A stretch of DNA of 64,000 bases from Virgibacillus ihumii (GCF_902726655.1 NZ_CACVAN010000001.1:992001-1056000); one strand, 5' to 3'. Counted from the stretch's first letter, positions 27,999 to 36,926 are shown. Notes: generated from the sequence alone by a model not told the origin. A program made the numbers and translations.

Positions 27999-28658
27999 TT
28001 AACTTGATCGACGGTCAATGCTTAACTTTTTTGTTTTTTCATTAACGAAGGCATATATAATATCTTTTGATTTGACACCTTCCGCTTTTAAATGATCGAG
28101 TAACCACTCTTTAGGTTGACCAAGTAGTTTGAGATTCCTGTCTTGAATTTTACCATCTATGATAACTGCAATCGGTAAGCCTTGATCATCAATGGAAAGG
28201 TTCAAATGCTCCACAGTGACAGGAGTGTTTTCAGTTTTTGGAATGACACTAACCTTACCAATAGGCTCTAGGACTGCATAGTCAACATCCGAGAGTTTAG
28301 GATAACCTTTGCTTCTTAAAATGGAAAGAATTTGTGCAACAGACAGTTGGGATTTTTCAAGATTATCCTCAAGTATTTTTCCGTGTTTTATGAGAAGTGT
28401 TGGCTCCCCCAAAAAAAACCTGTGTCCCCATTGATTCAATGTCATGTAAGAAAAAGCGATGTGTAATCCAACTAATATTGCTAAGGTTAATAAGGTCGGC
28501 CCAACTTTGGTGCTGATTAAAGGTTCCGAAGCGACCGTTCCTACAATAATAATGGCCACTAAATCATAAGGTGTCATTTGAGTAATTGTCGACTTCCCCA
28601 TCAGCCTCATAATGGCAATCGTTATAAGATAAAACAATAAAACTTTAATAAATAAAAT
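27999..28658 (-). CDS. YetF/DUF421 family membrane protein, probable ATT start
   Basis: About 219 residues: N-terminal membrane helices, then the cytosolic YetF domains with RLMGKSTITQMTPYDLVAIIIVG, VEHLNLSIDDQGLPIAVIIDGKI and a lysine-rich tail. An in-frame TGA (28665-28667) lies three codons upstream of ATT at 28658. ATT is seven bases from the ribosome site AGAGGTG. The only later start, TTG at 28637, is 28 bases away and would cut the first helix. Function of the family is unclear; some members affect spore or membrane properties. Confidence 0.85.
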   Translation of the reverse strand: MLFIKVLLFYLITIAIMRLMGKSTITQMTPYDLVAIIIVGTVASEPLISTKVGPTLLTLAILVGLHIAFSYMTLNQWGHRFFLGEPTLLIKHGKILEDNLEKSQLSVAQILSILRSKGYPKLSDVDYAVLEPIGKVSVIPKTENTPVTVEHLNLSIDDQGLPIAVIIDGKIQDRNLKLLGQPKEWLLDHLKAEGVKSKDIIYAFVNEKTKKLSIDRRSS

Positions 28659-28886
28659 GGATCTTCACCTCTTTTTAGACATGTCCCTTATATACTTCCC
28701 ACATTTCTTATCCCCATACAGTTCGATTTATAAAGTTAAATTTCACCATTATGAAGCTAATTTTATATATCAATCCATGGATTAATGCTTTAAGCTTTTC
28801 ACACCATTAATTATCATAAAATACCCCTGAATAGATAAAAAGAAGTTGTAAATAATAAAAGAAATAATAATGATAGTGAGGTGAAT

Positions 28887-29171
28887 ATGGTGAATTTAAA
28901 AAAATTAACAATAGGTGCTTCCACTGTAATACTTTCCTCCGGGTTATTGTTTGGGTGTGGATCTCCAAATTTAAATGATGAACAGGAACCGGATCCGACT
29001 AATGAGCCTTCCGAGCAACAAAATCACAACGATAATGGCTCAGATATTAATGAAGACCCAGTAAAAAATGAGAATAGTCGAGACAGTCAAGATCAAAACG
29101 GTCAAGGTGAAAATGAACAGGACAACAATGATAAAGATCTGGATGATATACTACAACCAGGATCCCAATAA
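28887..29171 (+). CDS. Small acidic lipoprotein
   Basis: About 94 residues with a lipoprotein signal (lipobox SGLLFGC near residue 24) followed by a disordered tail rich in Asp, Glu, Asn and Gln. No folded domain is visible. The ribosome site AGGTG lies close to the ATG; a GTG one codon later is also possible. Low-complexity lipoproteins of this sort often accompany spore germination genes in Bacillaceae, and a germination permease follows, but that link is inference. Confidence 0.75.
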   Translation: MVNLKKLTIGASTVILSSGLLFGCGSPNLNDEQEPDPTNEPSEQQNHNDNGSDINEDPVKNENSRDSQDQNGQGENEQDNNDKDLDDILQPGSQ

Positions 29172-29528
29172 ATATCGTTAGCGTCTTAAACGGTGCTTTA
29201 CATAGTCTAGGTTAGGCTCAATTTATGTAGATGAAGCCCCAACTATTATTTCAAATATATGTATTATTTAATTGATGATAAAAATGTTGATACTAATTTA
29301 TCAGCTTTTTTCGTGTGTTCCTTTGTATCAAAAATCCCACAAACAAGCCTGGAATTATACTCAAAAATTGGAAGCCAATACTCCAAATAACATATTTTCG
29401 GCGAATAGATCATCTATACAGTCACAAAATAGCACTAATGCAAATGGCAAAAAACGGGGGTGATTTTTCCTCCACCTGCATCTTTGTAGGCATCTCGAAT
29501 GTCAGAATAAAAGGAAGATCCTAACGTT
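29172..29528. other. 357-base gap without a supported gene
   Basis: AT-rich. Short frames on both strands have no ribosome site and resemble nothing I recognise. No gerA-type remnant could be identified ahead of the germination permease. Confidence 0.5.
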
Positions 29529-30632
29529 GTGAAAAGATTTGAATATGGAGATGACAAAATAAGCAGTAGTGATATCATGGCCGCTGTACCCTCCTATATA
29601 ATTAGCATAGTGGTCTTAACATTACCAGGGGATTTAGCATCTGTAACGATAGCTTCAGATGGATGGATATCACTTCTCATCGCTGGCGTGATTTCAGTTA
29701 TTGTGATGTGGTTGCTGGCAAAGATCGTGATTGGATTCCCCAATCAATCGTTTTTTACATATACATCAACTATTCTTTCGGGCCCTGTAAAAATAGTTAT
29801 TTTATTTTTATTTGCTGTTATATGGATATGTGTTTCGGCTTTTGAAGTACGTAGTATTGCCATTGTGACAAAACAATATATGTTTGATCGCACGCCTCTT
29901 GAGGTGATTGCACTTTCTTTCCTTCTAGTTGTTGTTTATGCTGTTTCAGGATCCAGAGCAGGCATATTTCGTTTGAATAAGTTATTCTTACCGATTATTC
30001 TCTTTATAGCCTTCTTCGTTTTTGTATTAAATTTGGGATATTTCAAGACGAGTCAGTTACTACCACTATTTCAAACAGACATGCAGGGGTATTTAAAGGG
30101 AATAAAGGTGAGTATGCTTAGTTATGTAGGATTTATCATCGTTTTATTTTATACCGGGCTAGTGGACAATCCCAATAAAACACCTAAGATGGTTGCAATT
30201 GGAATGTGCATACCTGTTGTTTTATACATAATGATTTTTATTCTGTCTATTGGAGTATTTGGGCATGCAGTAACATCTGAACTACGCTATCCAACAATAG
30301 AATTGGCTAAAAACGTGGAAATACCAGGTGACATTTTTACTCGATTTGAGTTACTCTTTTTCCTCATCTGGACGATGGCCATCTTTAATACAACCACGAT
30401 GGCACTGGATATCGCTGTACTTTCACTCAACTCTATCTTTAAGCATACAAAAAAGACAAAAATAATCTTCATATTGGCGCCGATTGTATTTAGTATAGGT
30501 ATGATTCCGCAAAACGTGCTGGAGTTAGAATCATATGCAGCCATTCTTTTTAAAATATCGTTGATTTACAGCCTAGTCATCCCGTTCCTTTTGTTACTTG
30601 TTGGTAAGTTAAAGGGGAGCAAGTCGGGCTGA
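29529..30632 (+). CDS. Spore germination permease, GerAB/GerB family (orphan)
   Basis: 367 residues with ten predicted membrane helices, of the APC-like GerAB/ArcD/ProY type. GTG start. Landmarks are an N-terminal charged ISSSDIMAAVPSYIIS and the conserved internal SGSRAGIFRLNKLFLP segment. GerB proteins bind germinant amino acids together with GerA and GerC partners. Neither partner gene is adjacent, so it is an orphan; it may join a receptor encoded elsewhere or be decaying. Confidence 0.87.
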   Translation: MKRFEYGDDKISSSDIMAAVPSYIISIVVLTLPGDLASVTIASDGWISLLIAGVISVIVMWLLAKIVIGFPNQSFFTYTSTILSGPVKIVILFLFAVIWICVSAFEVRSIAIVTKQYMFDRTPLEVIALSFLLVVVYAVSGSRAGIFRLNKLFLPIILFIAFFVFVLNLGYFKTSQLLPLFQTDMQGYLKGIKVSMLSYVGFIIVLFYTGLVDNPNKTPKMVAIGMCIPVVLYIMIFILSIGVFGHAVTSELRYPTIELAKNVEIPGDIFTRFELLFFLIWTMAIFNTTTMALDIAVLSLNSIFKHTKKTKIIFILAPIVFSIGMIPQNVLELESYAAILFKISLIYSLVIPFLLLLVGKLKGSKSG

Positions 30633-30742
30633 AAATCGTGTTAAACGTGTACGCTTTTTGAGCAATTGAAAACCAAGCTCTTGCATGTTATCTTGACTCG
30701 TTTATCAAACAAAGCTGGATAGTAGCTATAGGAGGTGGCTTA

Positions 30743-30898
30743 ATGAATCCAATTGCTCAATATGTAAAGCTATCTCAAGAATTCAAACATATGTTAAATA
30801 GAGAGTTAACAAGCAATGAAATAAAGTTCATAAAATGGATGGTACATCAGGAATTGGAAAAGGATAACTATAAAGGAAGTAAGTCACTCACAAGCTAA
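30743..30898 (+). CDS. 51-residue orphan protein
   Basis: Short frame starting ATG at 30743 with a strong AGGAGGTGG ribosome site eight bases upstream and ending TAA at 30896. The sequence is helical and basic (LSQEFKHMLNRELTSNEIKFIKWM). No family recognised. The good ribosome site and codon pattern support translation. Confidence 0.6.
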   Translation: MNPIAQYVKLSQEFKHMLNRELTSNEIKFIKWMVHQELEKDNYKGSKSLTS

Positions 30899-30937
30899 TT
30901 AGCAATAACATATAATAGTATCATTGAAACGTCAATT

Positions 30938-30966
30938 CCCCCTTATCTAAATGGGGGGGTTGATAT
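30938..30966 (+). terminator. Possible weak terminator after the 51-residue gene
   Basis: CCCCC and GGGGGGG arms are separated by a ten-base loop and followed by TTGATAT. The T tract is poor. Confidence 0.4.
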
Positions 30967-31043
30967 ATTCGTTATTTAGATTTAATTGGAACAAGGCATT
31001 CTTAAGGAGGTGTTAGCCATTTATTCAGCTTTAAATTGTATAT

Positions 31044-31083
31044 AAAAAAGCATCTTACCAAAAGTTATGATAAGACGCTGATG
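31044..31083 (-). terminator. Terminator downstream of the sulfotransferase
   Basis: On the minus strand the stem GCGTCTTATC/GGTAAGATGC is followed by TTTTTT. It lies about 115 bases past the sulfotransferase stop. Confidence 0.65.
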
Positions 31084-31197
31084 TTGACAAGCCTCGCTAT
31101 ATAGATAGGAAATTATTTGACACTTACTTTCAAAAATTCCTTTGCTCAGCCATTTTTAATAAGAACACCGATTTCATCCTTTGTATCCAAATATATT

Positions 31198-32040
31198 TTA
31201 CTCCTGTTTATCAACCAAGTACCCATACCTCTCTAAATCATCTTTACAAATACCTTCTACTTTCCTTATGGATGCTCGTTCCTTTTCATCCAATCTCTTC
31301 CATTTATTAATACTTTGTAAATGAAATCCGCTTGTTTTTTGTTTTTTAATGTTGGTATAGGATGAATTATTTGTAAATGGTTGATTAGATCGAGTTTTAA
31401 ACTCTTGGATTTCCCAATTTAAAGGGACACCTAAAAAAACTTTTAGGGGTTTATCCACTTTCATTTGAATGAAATCCTCATATCTTATAACAAGAAAACG
31501 ATCAGGATATTCCTTTTTCAATTGTTCAACTTTATTAATATTTGTTTTCCAATTATTTATAAGAGCTGCATCACTTAATCTTCCATTGAAATATTTTCTA
31601 GCAGATAAAATAACATCCCTTATATCTCGAATAATATATAGACCCAAAACATCTTTATTTTTTAAAAGTTTTTCTAATACAGATAATGAGTGAGTTGATT
31701 TATTACCAATGATTAAATCTCCAGGAGATGCAATTGGATCTATTGCTGATTTATAAAGATCTTGAATACTTTTTATCTGTTTGGGGTCTATTGAAAGATT
31801 TAATTTTAATTGACTAAGTGCTTCAGCTTTCATTTTTTCAATAACTGTATTTTTTTCTTGAATATTATCGAAGTACTCTAGGTTTGGGTTAGATTTAAAG
31901 GCTCGCCTCAACGTATTAACATAGTCATTATAGACTGTTATATTTTGCTGGGTGTTTAGAAAATTCGCTAGAACAGTAGTACCGCTTCTCACTAACCCTG
32001 TGATATACAAATATTTCAATACTAATTCACCAACTTTCAT
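31198..32040 (-). CDS. Sulfotransferase-family protein
   Basis: A 280-residue cytosolic protein. The PAPS 5'-phosphosulfate loop is ITGLVRSGTTVLANFL (about residues 13-28) and the 3'-phosphate-binding segment is IIRDIRDVILSARKYF (about 137-152), followed by VIRYEDF. It would move sulfate from PAPS to an unknown acceptor such as a glycan or lipid. Base composition is more AT-rich than the neighbouring pst genes, and no glycan genes accompany it, which suggests acquisition. The ATG has no clear ribosome site, so a later start is possible. Confidence 0.8.
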   Translation of the reverse strand: MKVGELVLKYLYITGLVRSGTTVLANFLNTQQNITVYNDYVNTLRRAFKSNPNLEYFDNIQEKNTVIEKMKAEALSQLKLNLSIDPKQIKSIQDLYKSAIDPIASPGDLIIGNKSTHSLSVLEKLLKNKDVLGLYIIRDIRDVILSARKYFNGRLSDAALINNWKTNINKVEQLKKEYPDRFLVIRYEDFIQMKVDKPLKVFLGVPLNWEIQEFKTRSNQPFTNNSSYTNIKKQKTSGFHLQSINKWKRLDEKERASIRKVEGICKDDLERYGYLVDKQE

Positions 32041-32218
32041 GTTGAACTAGTATATTTTATTAGTAAGTATCAAGTTTGACACAACTAATAGCTGGATGCT
32101 CTTGCTTTTTGGACTACTCACTTATACTTCTGAGCAAATAATTGAGGGGTTGTGAAAATATCAGTGAATAGTGGTTGTTAATTCTTATGGAACCAATAAC
32201 TTAAACACTTTATATCAT

Positions 32219-32256
32219 AAAAAAACCCTTCGGACAATAGGAAACCAAAGGGGGTA
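32219..32256 (-). terminator. Probable end of the pst-phoU operon (gap 32041-32350)
   Basis: On the minus strand CCCTTTGG and CCGAAGGG arms form an imperfect stem followed by TTTTTTTATG, about 95 bases after the phoU stop. The remainder of the 310-base gap shows nothing else recognisable. Confidence 0.6.
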
Positions 32257-32350
32257 AAACTTCGCTTCTTGATAAAACATCGTATCATTTTGTCTAAACA
32301 TTTACTTCAACGCCAATCAAACTGCACAATACGAACGGTGCTAGAATTGA

Positions 32351-33007
32351 TTAGTTTAATTTATAAGATTCTCCTTTAACAAGAAACAAAATGCTTTCAC
32401 CTATATTTGTAACATGATCACCAATTCTTTCAATATAGCGGGCGACGAATGCCAGTTGCATAACATGCTGTGTTTTCCCTTTACCTCCTGTATGGGCCGA
32501 TAATAATTCATGAATTATTTGTTCATACTGCTCATCTAATTTATCATCCATTCCGGATAATTTACCCGCAATGGAAATGTCCTCCTGCTGAAAGGCGTTC
32601 ATAGCAGTATGAATCATTTCCACTGTAGTATTACGCATTTCCTTTAGTTCAGGATGAACGATAAAATGATGACTTTCCCCCAATCGTATTGCAGATTCAG
32701 CAATATTTTTAGCATTGTCAGCCATCCGCTCTAAATCAGTTGTTATTCGCAGTGCAATAATCAATTGACGTAAATCAGTAGCTACAGGCTGCTGCTTTGC
32801 AATCGTCAGGATTGCGTTGTTATTAATATCAAATTCCTGTTTATCAATCCATCGGTCACTTTCAATTATCCTGTTGGCTAACTCCAGGTCCTGATTATAT
32901 AATGCATCAATTGCTTCGAGGAAAGCCTTCTCCACTTTGCTTGCCATTACCGAGATTTCTTCTTTGATGCTTGTCAGGTCAGTTTCAAATTGCTCTCTTA
33001 CAACCAC
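32351..33007 (-). CDS. phoU: PhoU, phosphate transport and signalling regulator
   Basis: 218 residues in two PhoU repeats, each a three-helix bundle with the metal-binding motifs RxxDxxxxN-like LERMADNAKNIAE (about residues 94-106) and IERIGDHVTNIGE (about 190-202). It restrains the Pst transporter and signalling to PhoR when phosphate is plentiful. Last gene of the pst operon, 18 bases after pstB. Confidence 0.95.
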   Translation of the reverse strand: MVVREQFETDLTSIKEEISVMASKVEKAFLEAIDALYNQDLELANRIIESDRWIDKQEFDINNNAILTIAKQQPVATDLRQLIIALRITTDLERMADNAKNIAESAIRLGESHHFIVHPELKEMRNTTVEMIHTAMNAFQQEDISIAGKLSGMDDKLDEQYEQIIHELLSAHTGGKGKTQHVMQLAFVARYIERIGDHVTNIGESILFLVKGESYKLN

Positions 33008-33025
33008 TTAAACTCCTCCTTTATT

Positions 33026-33847
33026 TTATCCAAAACGGCCGGTAATATAGTCTTCTGTACGCTTATCTACCGGATTGGAGAATAGTTTATCTGTATTATC
33101 ATATTCAATCACTTCACCATTCAGGAAAAAAGCAGTTTTGTCAGAAATCCTTGCTGCCTGCTGCATATTATGCGTAACGATTGCAATACTGTAGTTCTGT
33201 TTCAGTGTTTGAACCAGTTCTTCTACTTTTGCTGTTGAAACCGGATCTAAGGCCGATGTCGGTTCATCCATCAATATCACATCCGGTTCAATCGCCAGAC
33301 ACCTTGCAATACAGAGTCTTTGCTGCTGCCCGCCGGACAAGCCAAAAGCATTTTCATTGAGCCGGTCTTTCACTTCATCCCAAAGTGCTGCACCTTTTAG
33401 GCTTTTTTCAACAATTTCATCCAATACCTTCTTTTTTTTGATGCCATGAATTTTTAGACCAAATACGATGTTCTCATAAATTGATTTTGGGAAAGGATTT
33501 GGATTCTGGAACACCATACCAACATTTGTACGTAAATCCTCCACTTTATATTTTGAAGTGAGTATCTCTTTATCTTTGTACATAATACTTCCGTTCATAT
33601 TTACGGATGGCACTAATTCCACCATACGGTTTAGTGCTTTAATAAATGTTGATTTGCCGCATCCGGATGGGCCTATAATTGCGGTTACCTTGTTTTCCGG
33701 AATATCCATGTCGATATTATACAGCGCCTGGTTATCGCCATACCACAGATTAAAGTCGTTAACCGTGTAAATTGATTTTGCTTGTTCTGTATCATTATTC
33801 ACTTCACCAAAAGCAGGTTTATTTTTTTCAAGCGCTAAACTTTGCAT
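33026..33847 (-). CDS. pstB: Phosphate ABC transporter ATP-binding protein PstB
   Basis: A 273-residue ABC ATPase. Walker A is GPSGCGKST (about residues 58-66), the signature LSGGQQQRL, Walker [16 protein letters not shown], and the His-switch [13 protein letters not shown]. It powers phosphate import through PstC-PstA. B. subtilis has two pstB genes here; only one is present in this window. Confidence 0.97.
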   Translation of the reverse strand: MQSLALEKNKPAFGEVNNDTEQAKSIYTVNDFNLWYGDNQALYNIDMDIPENKVTAIIGPSGCGKSTFIKALNRMVELVPSVNMNGSIMYKDKEILTSKYKVEDLRTNVGMVFQNPNPFPKSIYENIVFGLKIHGIKKKKVLDEIVEKSLKGAALWDEVKDRLNENAFGLSGGQQQRLCIARCLAIEPDVILMDEPTSALDPVSTAKVEELVQTLKQNYSIAIVTHNMQQAARISDKTAFFLNGEVIEYDNTDKLFSNPVDKRTEDYITGRFG

Positions 33848-33859
33848 GATGATTCCTCC

Positions 33860-34738
33860 CTAGAATCGATTGGAAAATTTATTTCGTATAATTACGGCAA
33901 TAGAGTTCATAATCAGCATCATCAACAGAAGTATAATAATACCGGCTGATGCGATAAGATGAAATTCCTCCTGCGGTCTTGCGGTCCAGTTATATATTTG
34001 AATCGGAAGAACAGTAAATGCTGACCAGATACTTTCAGGCAAATAAGCAATAAACGATAACGCCCCGATCATCAAGAGTGGTGCCGTTTCACCAATCGCG
34101 CGGGAAAGCCCTAATATCCCTCCTGTAAGTATTCCTGGAATCGCGGCAGGAAGGACAACACGCCGAACTGTTTGCCACTTTGTAGCACCCATTGCATACG
34201 ATGCTTCCCGTTGTTCAGCGGGTATCGCACGGATGGCTTCCTGTGCAGCTACTACGATAATGGGCAGAATTAGCAGACTAAGTGTCAAACCGCCTGCCAA
34301 AACACTTCTGCCCATTTCCAGCAATCGAACAAAAACAGTCAATCCCAACAAGCCGTAGACAATGGATGGTACACCTGCAAGATTGGAGATATTCACTTTG
34401 ATAAAATTGGTAAGCTTATTCTTTTTGGCATATTCTTCAAGATATATTGCTGTTCCAACTCCAAGCACCAATGATACCGGAGCTGTAACTGCCATTAACC
34501 AGAGTGATCCGACGATTGCAGCTTTAATCCCCGCCTCTTCCGGAAATCTGGAAGCAAAACTGGTAAGGAACTCCCAGTCTAAATAACCAATCCCCTGTGT
34601 AAAAATTCGATATAACAAAACTCCCAGGGCGGTTATTGCCAGTGCGACGGCAAGGAAAAATATTTGTTTGATAATTTGATTCGTTAAAAGTCGCTTCGGC
34701 ATTTTGTTTTGAATTACCTGCTTATCAACCAAGTTCAT
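33860..34738 (-). CDS. pstA: Phosphate ABC transporter permease PstA
   Basis: 292 residues, six membrane helices, with the permease EAA-like loop AIPAEQREASYAMGATKWQTVRR family signature in its middle (about residues 175-197). Pairs with PstC. It starts one base after the pstC stop. Confidence 0.96.
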   Translation of the reverse strand: MNLVDKQVIQNKMPKRLLTNQIIKQIFFLAVALAITALGVLLYRIFTQGIGYLDWEFLTSFASRFPEEAGIKAAIVGSLWLMAVTAPVSLVLGVGTAIYLEEYAKKNKLTNFIKVNISNLAGVPSIVYGLLGLTVFVRLLEMGRSVLAGGLTLSLLILPIIVVAAQEAIRAIPAEQREASYAMGATKWQTVRRVVLPAAIPGILTGGILGLSRAIGETAPLLMIGALSFIAYLPESIWSAFTVLPIQIYNWTARPQEEFHLIASAGIIILLLMMLIMNSIAVIIRNKFSNRF

Positions 34739-34739
34739 A

Positions 34740-35666
34740 CTAGTAATCCTCCTTGAAACGACGTGAAATAAATTGCGACAACAAATTCATGCATAACGTA
34801 AAGACAAACAATGTCATCCCTACTGCATACATGCTGTAATATGTTGTTGATCCGTAAGTCGCATCACCCATACTGACTTGAACAATATATCCGGTCATTG
34901 TCTGAATCGATTCGGTAACATCCAATGTCAGTTTCGGCGATGCCCCGGCAGCCACGGAAACAATCATTGTCTCCCCGATAGCTCTGGAAATTCCCAATAC
35001 AAATGACGAAATTATACCCGATAGTGCGGCTGGAACAACAATTTTCATAGCAACTTCCAGTCTTGTCGCTCCCATTGCCAATGCACCTGCACGCATTTCA
35101 TTGGGAACTGCACTCATCGCATCCTCTGACAAAGAAGAAATCATCGGAATAATCATGATTCCGACAACAATTCCCGCACTAAGGGCATTGAAAATCGGAA
35201 GACTTGGAATCAACTGCTGTAATACAGGCGTTACGAAAGTCAAAGCGAAAAAGCCATAGACAATCGTTGGTATACCGGCCAGTACTTCCATAATCGGTTT
35301 CACAATTCTACGTACCTTATCAGAGGCAAATTCACTTAAATAAATCGCTGAGGCAATTCCGATTGGAATCGATACAACCATTGCTATCCCAGTAATTAAT
35401 AATGTCCCGGAAATAAGCGGGAGAACCCCAAAGCTCGGGTTTTCACCAAACGGCCACCACTCAGTCCCGGTTATAAAGTCCAAGAATGACACCCGACTGA
35501 AAAAAGTAAATGTTTCCACTAACAACGTTATAATAATACCGAGTGTAGTCAGCACAGAAATTATTGCGCAAATCAAAAAAATGGTCGGGGCTGCTTTTTC
35601 ATTGAACTTAAGCAAAAATTGATTTGATTTTTTCTCATTTATCATTTTCTTAACGTCAACAGACAT
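34740..35666 (-). CDS. pstC: Phosphate ABC transporter permease PstC
   Basis: 308 residues, six membrane helices, with the EAA-like loop AVPNEMRAGALAMGATRLEV and the GISRAIGETM motif. Ribosome site GAGGAG. It is separated from pstS by a stable intercistronic hairpin that may set the ratio of binding protein to permease. Confidence 0.96.
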   Translation of the reverse strand: MSVDVKKMINEKKSNQFLLKFNEKAAPTIFLICAIISVLTTLGIIITLLVETFTFFSRVSFLDFITGTEWWPFGENPSFGVLPLISGTLLITGIAMVVSIPIGIASAIYLSEFASDKVRRIVKPIMEVLAGIPTIVYGFFALTFVTPVLQQLIPSLPIFNALSAGIVVGIMIIPMISSLSEDAMSAVPNEMRAGALAMGATRLEVAMKIVVPAALSGIISSFVLGISRAIGETMIVSVAAGASPKLTLDVTESIQTMTGYIVQVSMGDATYGSTTYYSMYAVGMTLFVFTLCMNLLSQFISRRFKEDY

Positions 35667-35713
35667 ATTAAATACTCCTCTGCAATTTCTTCAGTTAGTC
35701 AAAACGGCACAAT

Positions 35714-35769
35714 AAAGCAGGAACGTGAGGTGAATATTTAAATTCACCTCTCACAACTGATCCCGCTTT
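35714..35769 (-). promoter_or_regulatory. Intercistronic hairpin between pstS and pstC
   Basis: Nested inverted repeats: an inner stem GTGAGGTGAAT/ATTCACCTC-CAC with one bulged base (35725-35754) and an outer stem AAAGC-GGA/TCC-GCTTT. It is not followed by a T tract, so it looks like an mRNA-stabilising or processing structure rather than a full terminator. Confidence 0.6.
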
Positions 35770-35788
35770 AGGAAAACTGCATTCTGAA

Positions 35789-36751
35789 TTATTTGCCTGC
35801 CAAATTTTTTATTTTATTCAGAGCATCTTCATACTCACTATCAGGCTTAGCAACATATCCTACAGCCTCGGCCATTTCACCGGCATTTTTGAGTGTATAT
35901 TCCATAAAGTTATACACCGATTCATTTTTCAAGGCATCGTTTTTCACATAGATGAACAATGGTCTCGAAAATGGATTGTACTCACCTGACTGAATGGTTT
36001 CCTTACTTGGCAGAACCGGTTTTCCCTCGCTGTTTACAATCGGTACTGCTTTTAACTGGTCTTTATTTTCGGCATAATACGCATACCCAAAATAACCAAT
36101 ACCATGTTTAGAACCTGTAACTCCTTGTACGAGGACATTGTCATCCTCCGACAGTGTTGTATCTTTCCGGATTTGTCCGTCTCCCAGAACTACTTCACTG
36201 AAATAGTCAAAAGTTCCTGATGCTGCTCCAGGGCTGTAGAATTTAATTTCTTTATCAGGCCATTCTTTATTTAAATCAGACCAGGTTTCTACACCACCGT
36301 TTTCAGACCACATTTTTTTTAATTGCTCAACAGTCAGCTTATCCACCCAATCATTTTCCTGATTTACTACAATAGAGAGTCCATCAAGTGCAATCTCAAA
36401 CTCGGTAAACTTAATCCCGTTTTCTTTCAATGCAGCCTTTTCTTCTTTTTCGATAGGTCTGGAGGCATTGGAAATATGCGTTTCACCAGCAATAAACTTT
36501 TCAAATCCGCCGCTTGTTCCGGAAACTCCAATATTAACCTTTGCACCCGGATTCTCAATCATATATTCTTCTGCGACTGCTTCCATAATCGGAAAAACAG
36601 TAGATGATCCATCAACCTTAACTGTTGCAGAACCCTCTGATGAAGCACCGGTACCATTACTACTTCCGCTTCCATCTCCATTTCCACACGCAGCCAGAAA
36701 CAGTGCTGTGAGAGAAACTATTAATATTACAAATAAAAGTCTCTTTTTCAA
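35789..36751 (-). CDS. pstS: Phosphate-binding lipoprotein PstS, copy 1
   Basis: About 321 residues, starting at TTG 36751, which is eight bases after AGGGGG, with a lipoprotein signal (lipobox LFLAAC near residue 22). The phosphate-binding loops are DGSSTVFPIMEAVAEEY and VSGTSGGFEKF, with SRPIEKEE. It is nearly the same as the second copy upstream; the two differ mainly in the linker after the lipidated cysteine and by scattered substitutions. Delivers phosphate to PstCA. Confidence 0.95.
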   Translation of the reverse strand: MKKRLLFVILIVSLTALFLAACGNGDGSGSSNGTGASSEGSATVKVDGSSTVFPIMEAVAEEYMIENPGAKVNIGVSGTSGGFEKFIAGETHISNASRPIEKEEKAALKENGIKFTEFEIALDGLSIVVNQENDWVDKLTVEQLKKMWSENGGVETWSDLNKEWPDKEIKFYSPGAASGTFDYFSEVVLGDGQIRKDTTLSEDDNVLVQGVTGSKHGIGYFGYAYYAENKDQLKAVPIVNSEGKPVLPSKETIQSGEYNPFSRPLFIYVKNDALKNESVYNFMEYTLKNAGEMAEAVGYVAKPDSEYEDALNKIKNLAGK

Positions 36752-36818
36752 TTTTAAAGCCCCCTGTTGTGGTAGATTAACTGCCAGAAAAGATATGCAT
36801 TTCCTTTCCTGCAAACCC

Positions 36819-36872
36819 ATCATAACGAACTAGTATTAATTCCCTATTAATTGGTTGTAAAGAAAATGTAAA
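36819..36872 (-). promoter_or_regulatory. Pho box and -10 element of pstS copy 1
   Basis: Four PhoP-type hexamers on the minus strand, two TTTACA and two TTAATA, occupy 36867, 36856, 36845 and 36834 (left edges), exactly 11 bp apart. A TATGAT -10 lies nine bases downstream (36819-36824). This is the known PhoP-activated layout. Confidence 0.8.
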
Positions 36873-36884
36873 TTTAAAAGACGA

Positions 36885-36926
36885 CAAAAAGACCTGATAC
36901 CATTTGAACATGGTTCGGCCCTTTTG
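36885..36926 (-). terminator. Imperfect terminator between the two pstS genes
   Basis: On the minus strand GGCC-AACCAT and ATGGT-GGTC arms are followed by TTTTTG, about 40 bases past the pstS copy 2 stop. It would partly insulate the two genes. Confidence 0.5.

Noticed and set aside
29272..29524. Short frames in the gap before the germination permease, considered as gerA remnants
   Set aside because: No GerA motif can be recognised in any frame on either strand.
30990..31060. Strong ribosome site AAGGAGGTG at about 31005 without a gene
   Set aside because: The following frame is only about ten codons and runs into the sulfotransferase terminator; probably chance or a relic.
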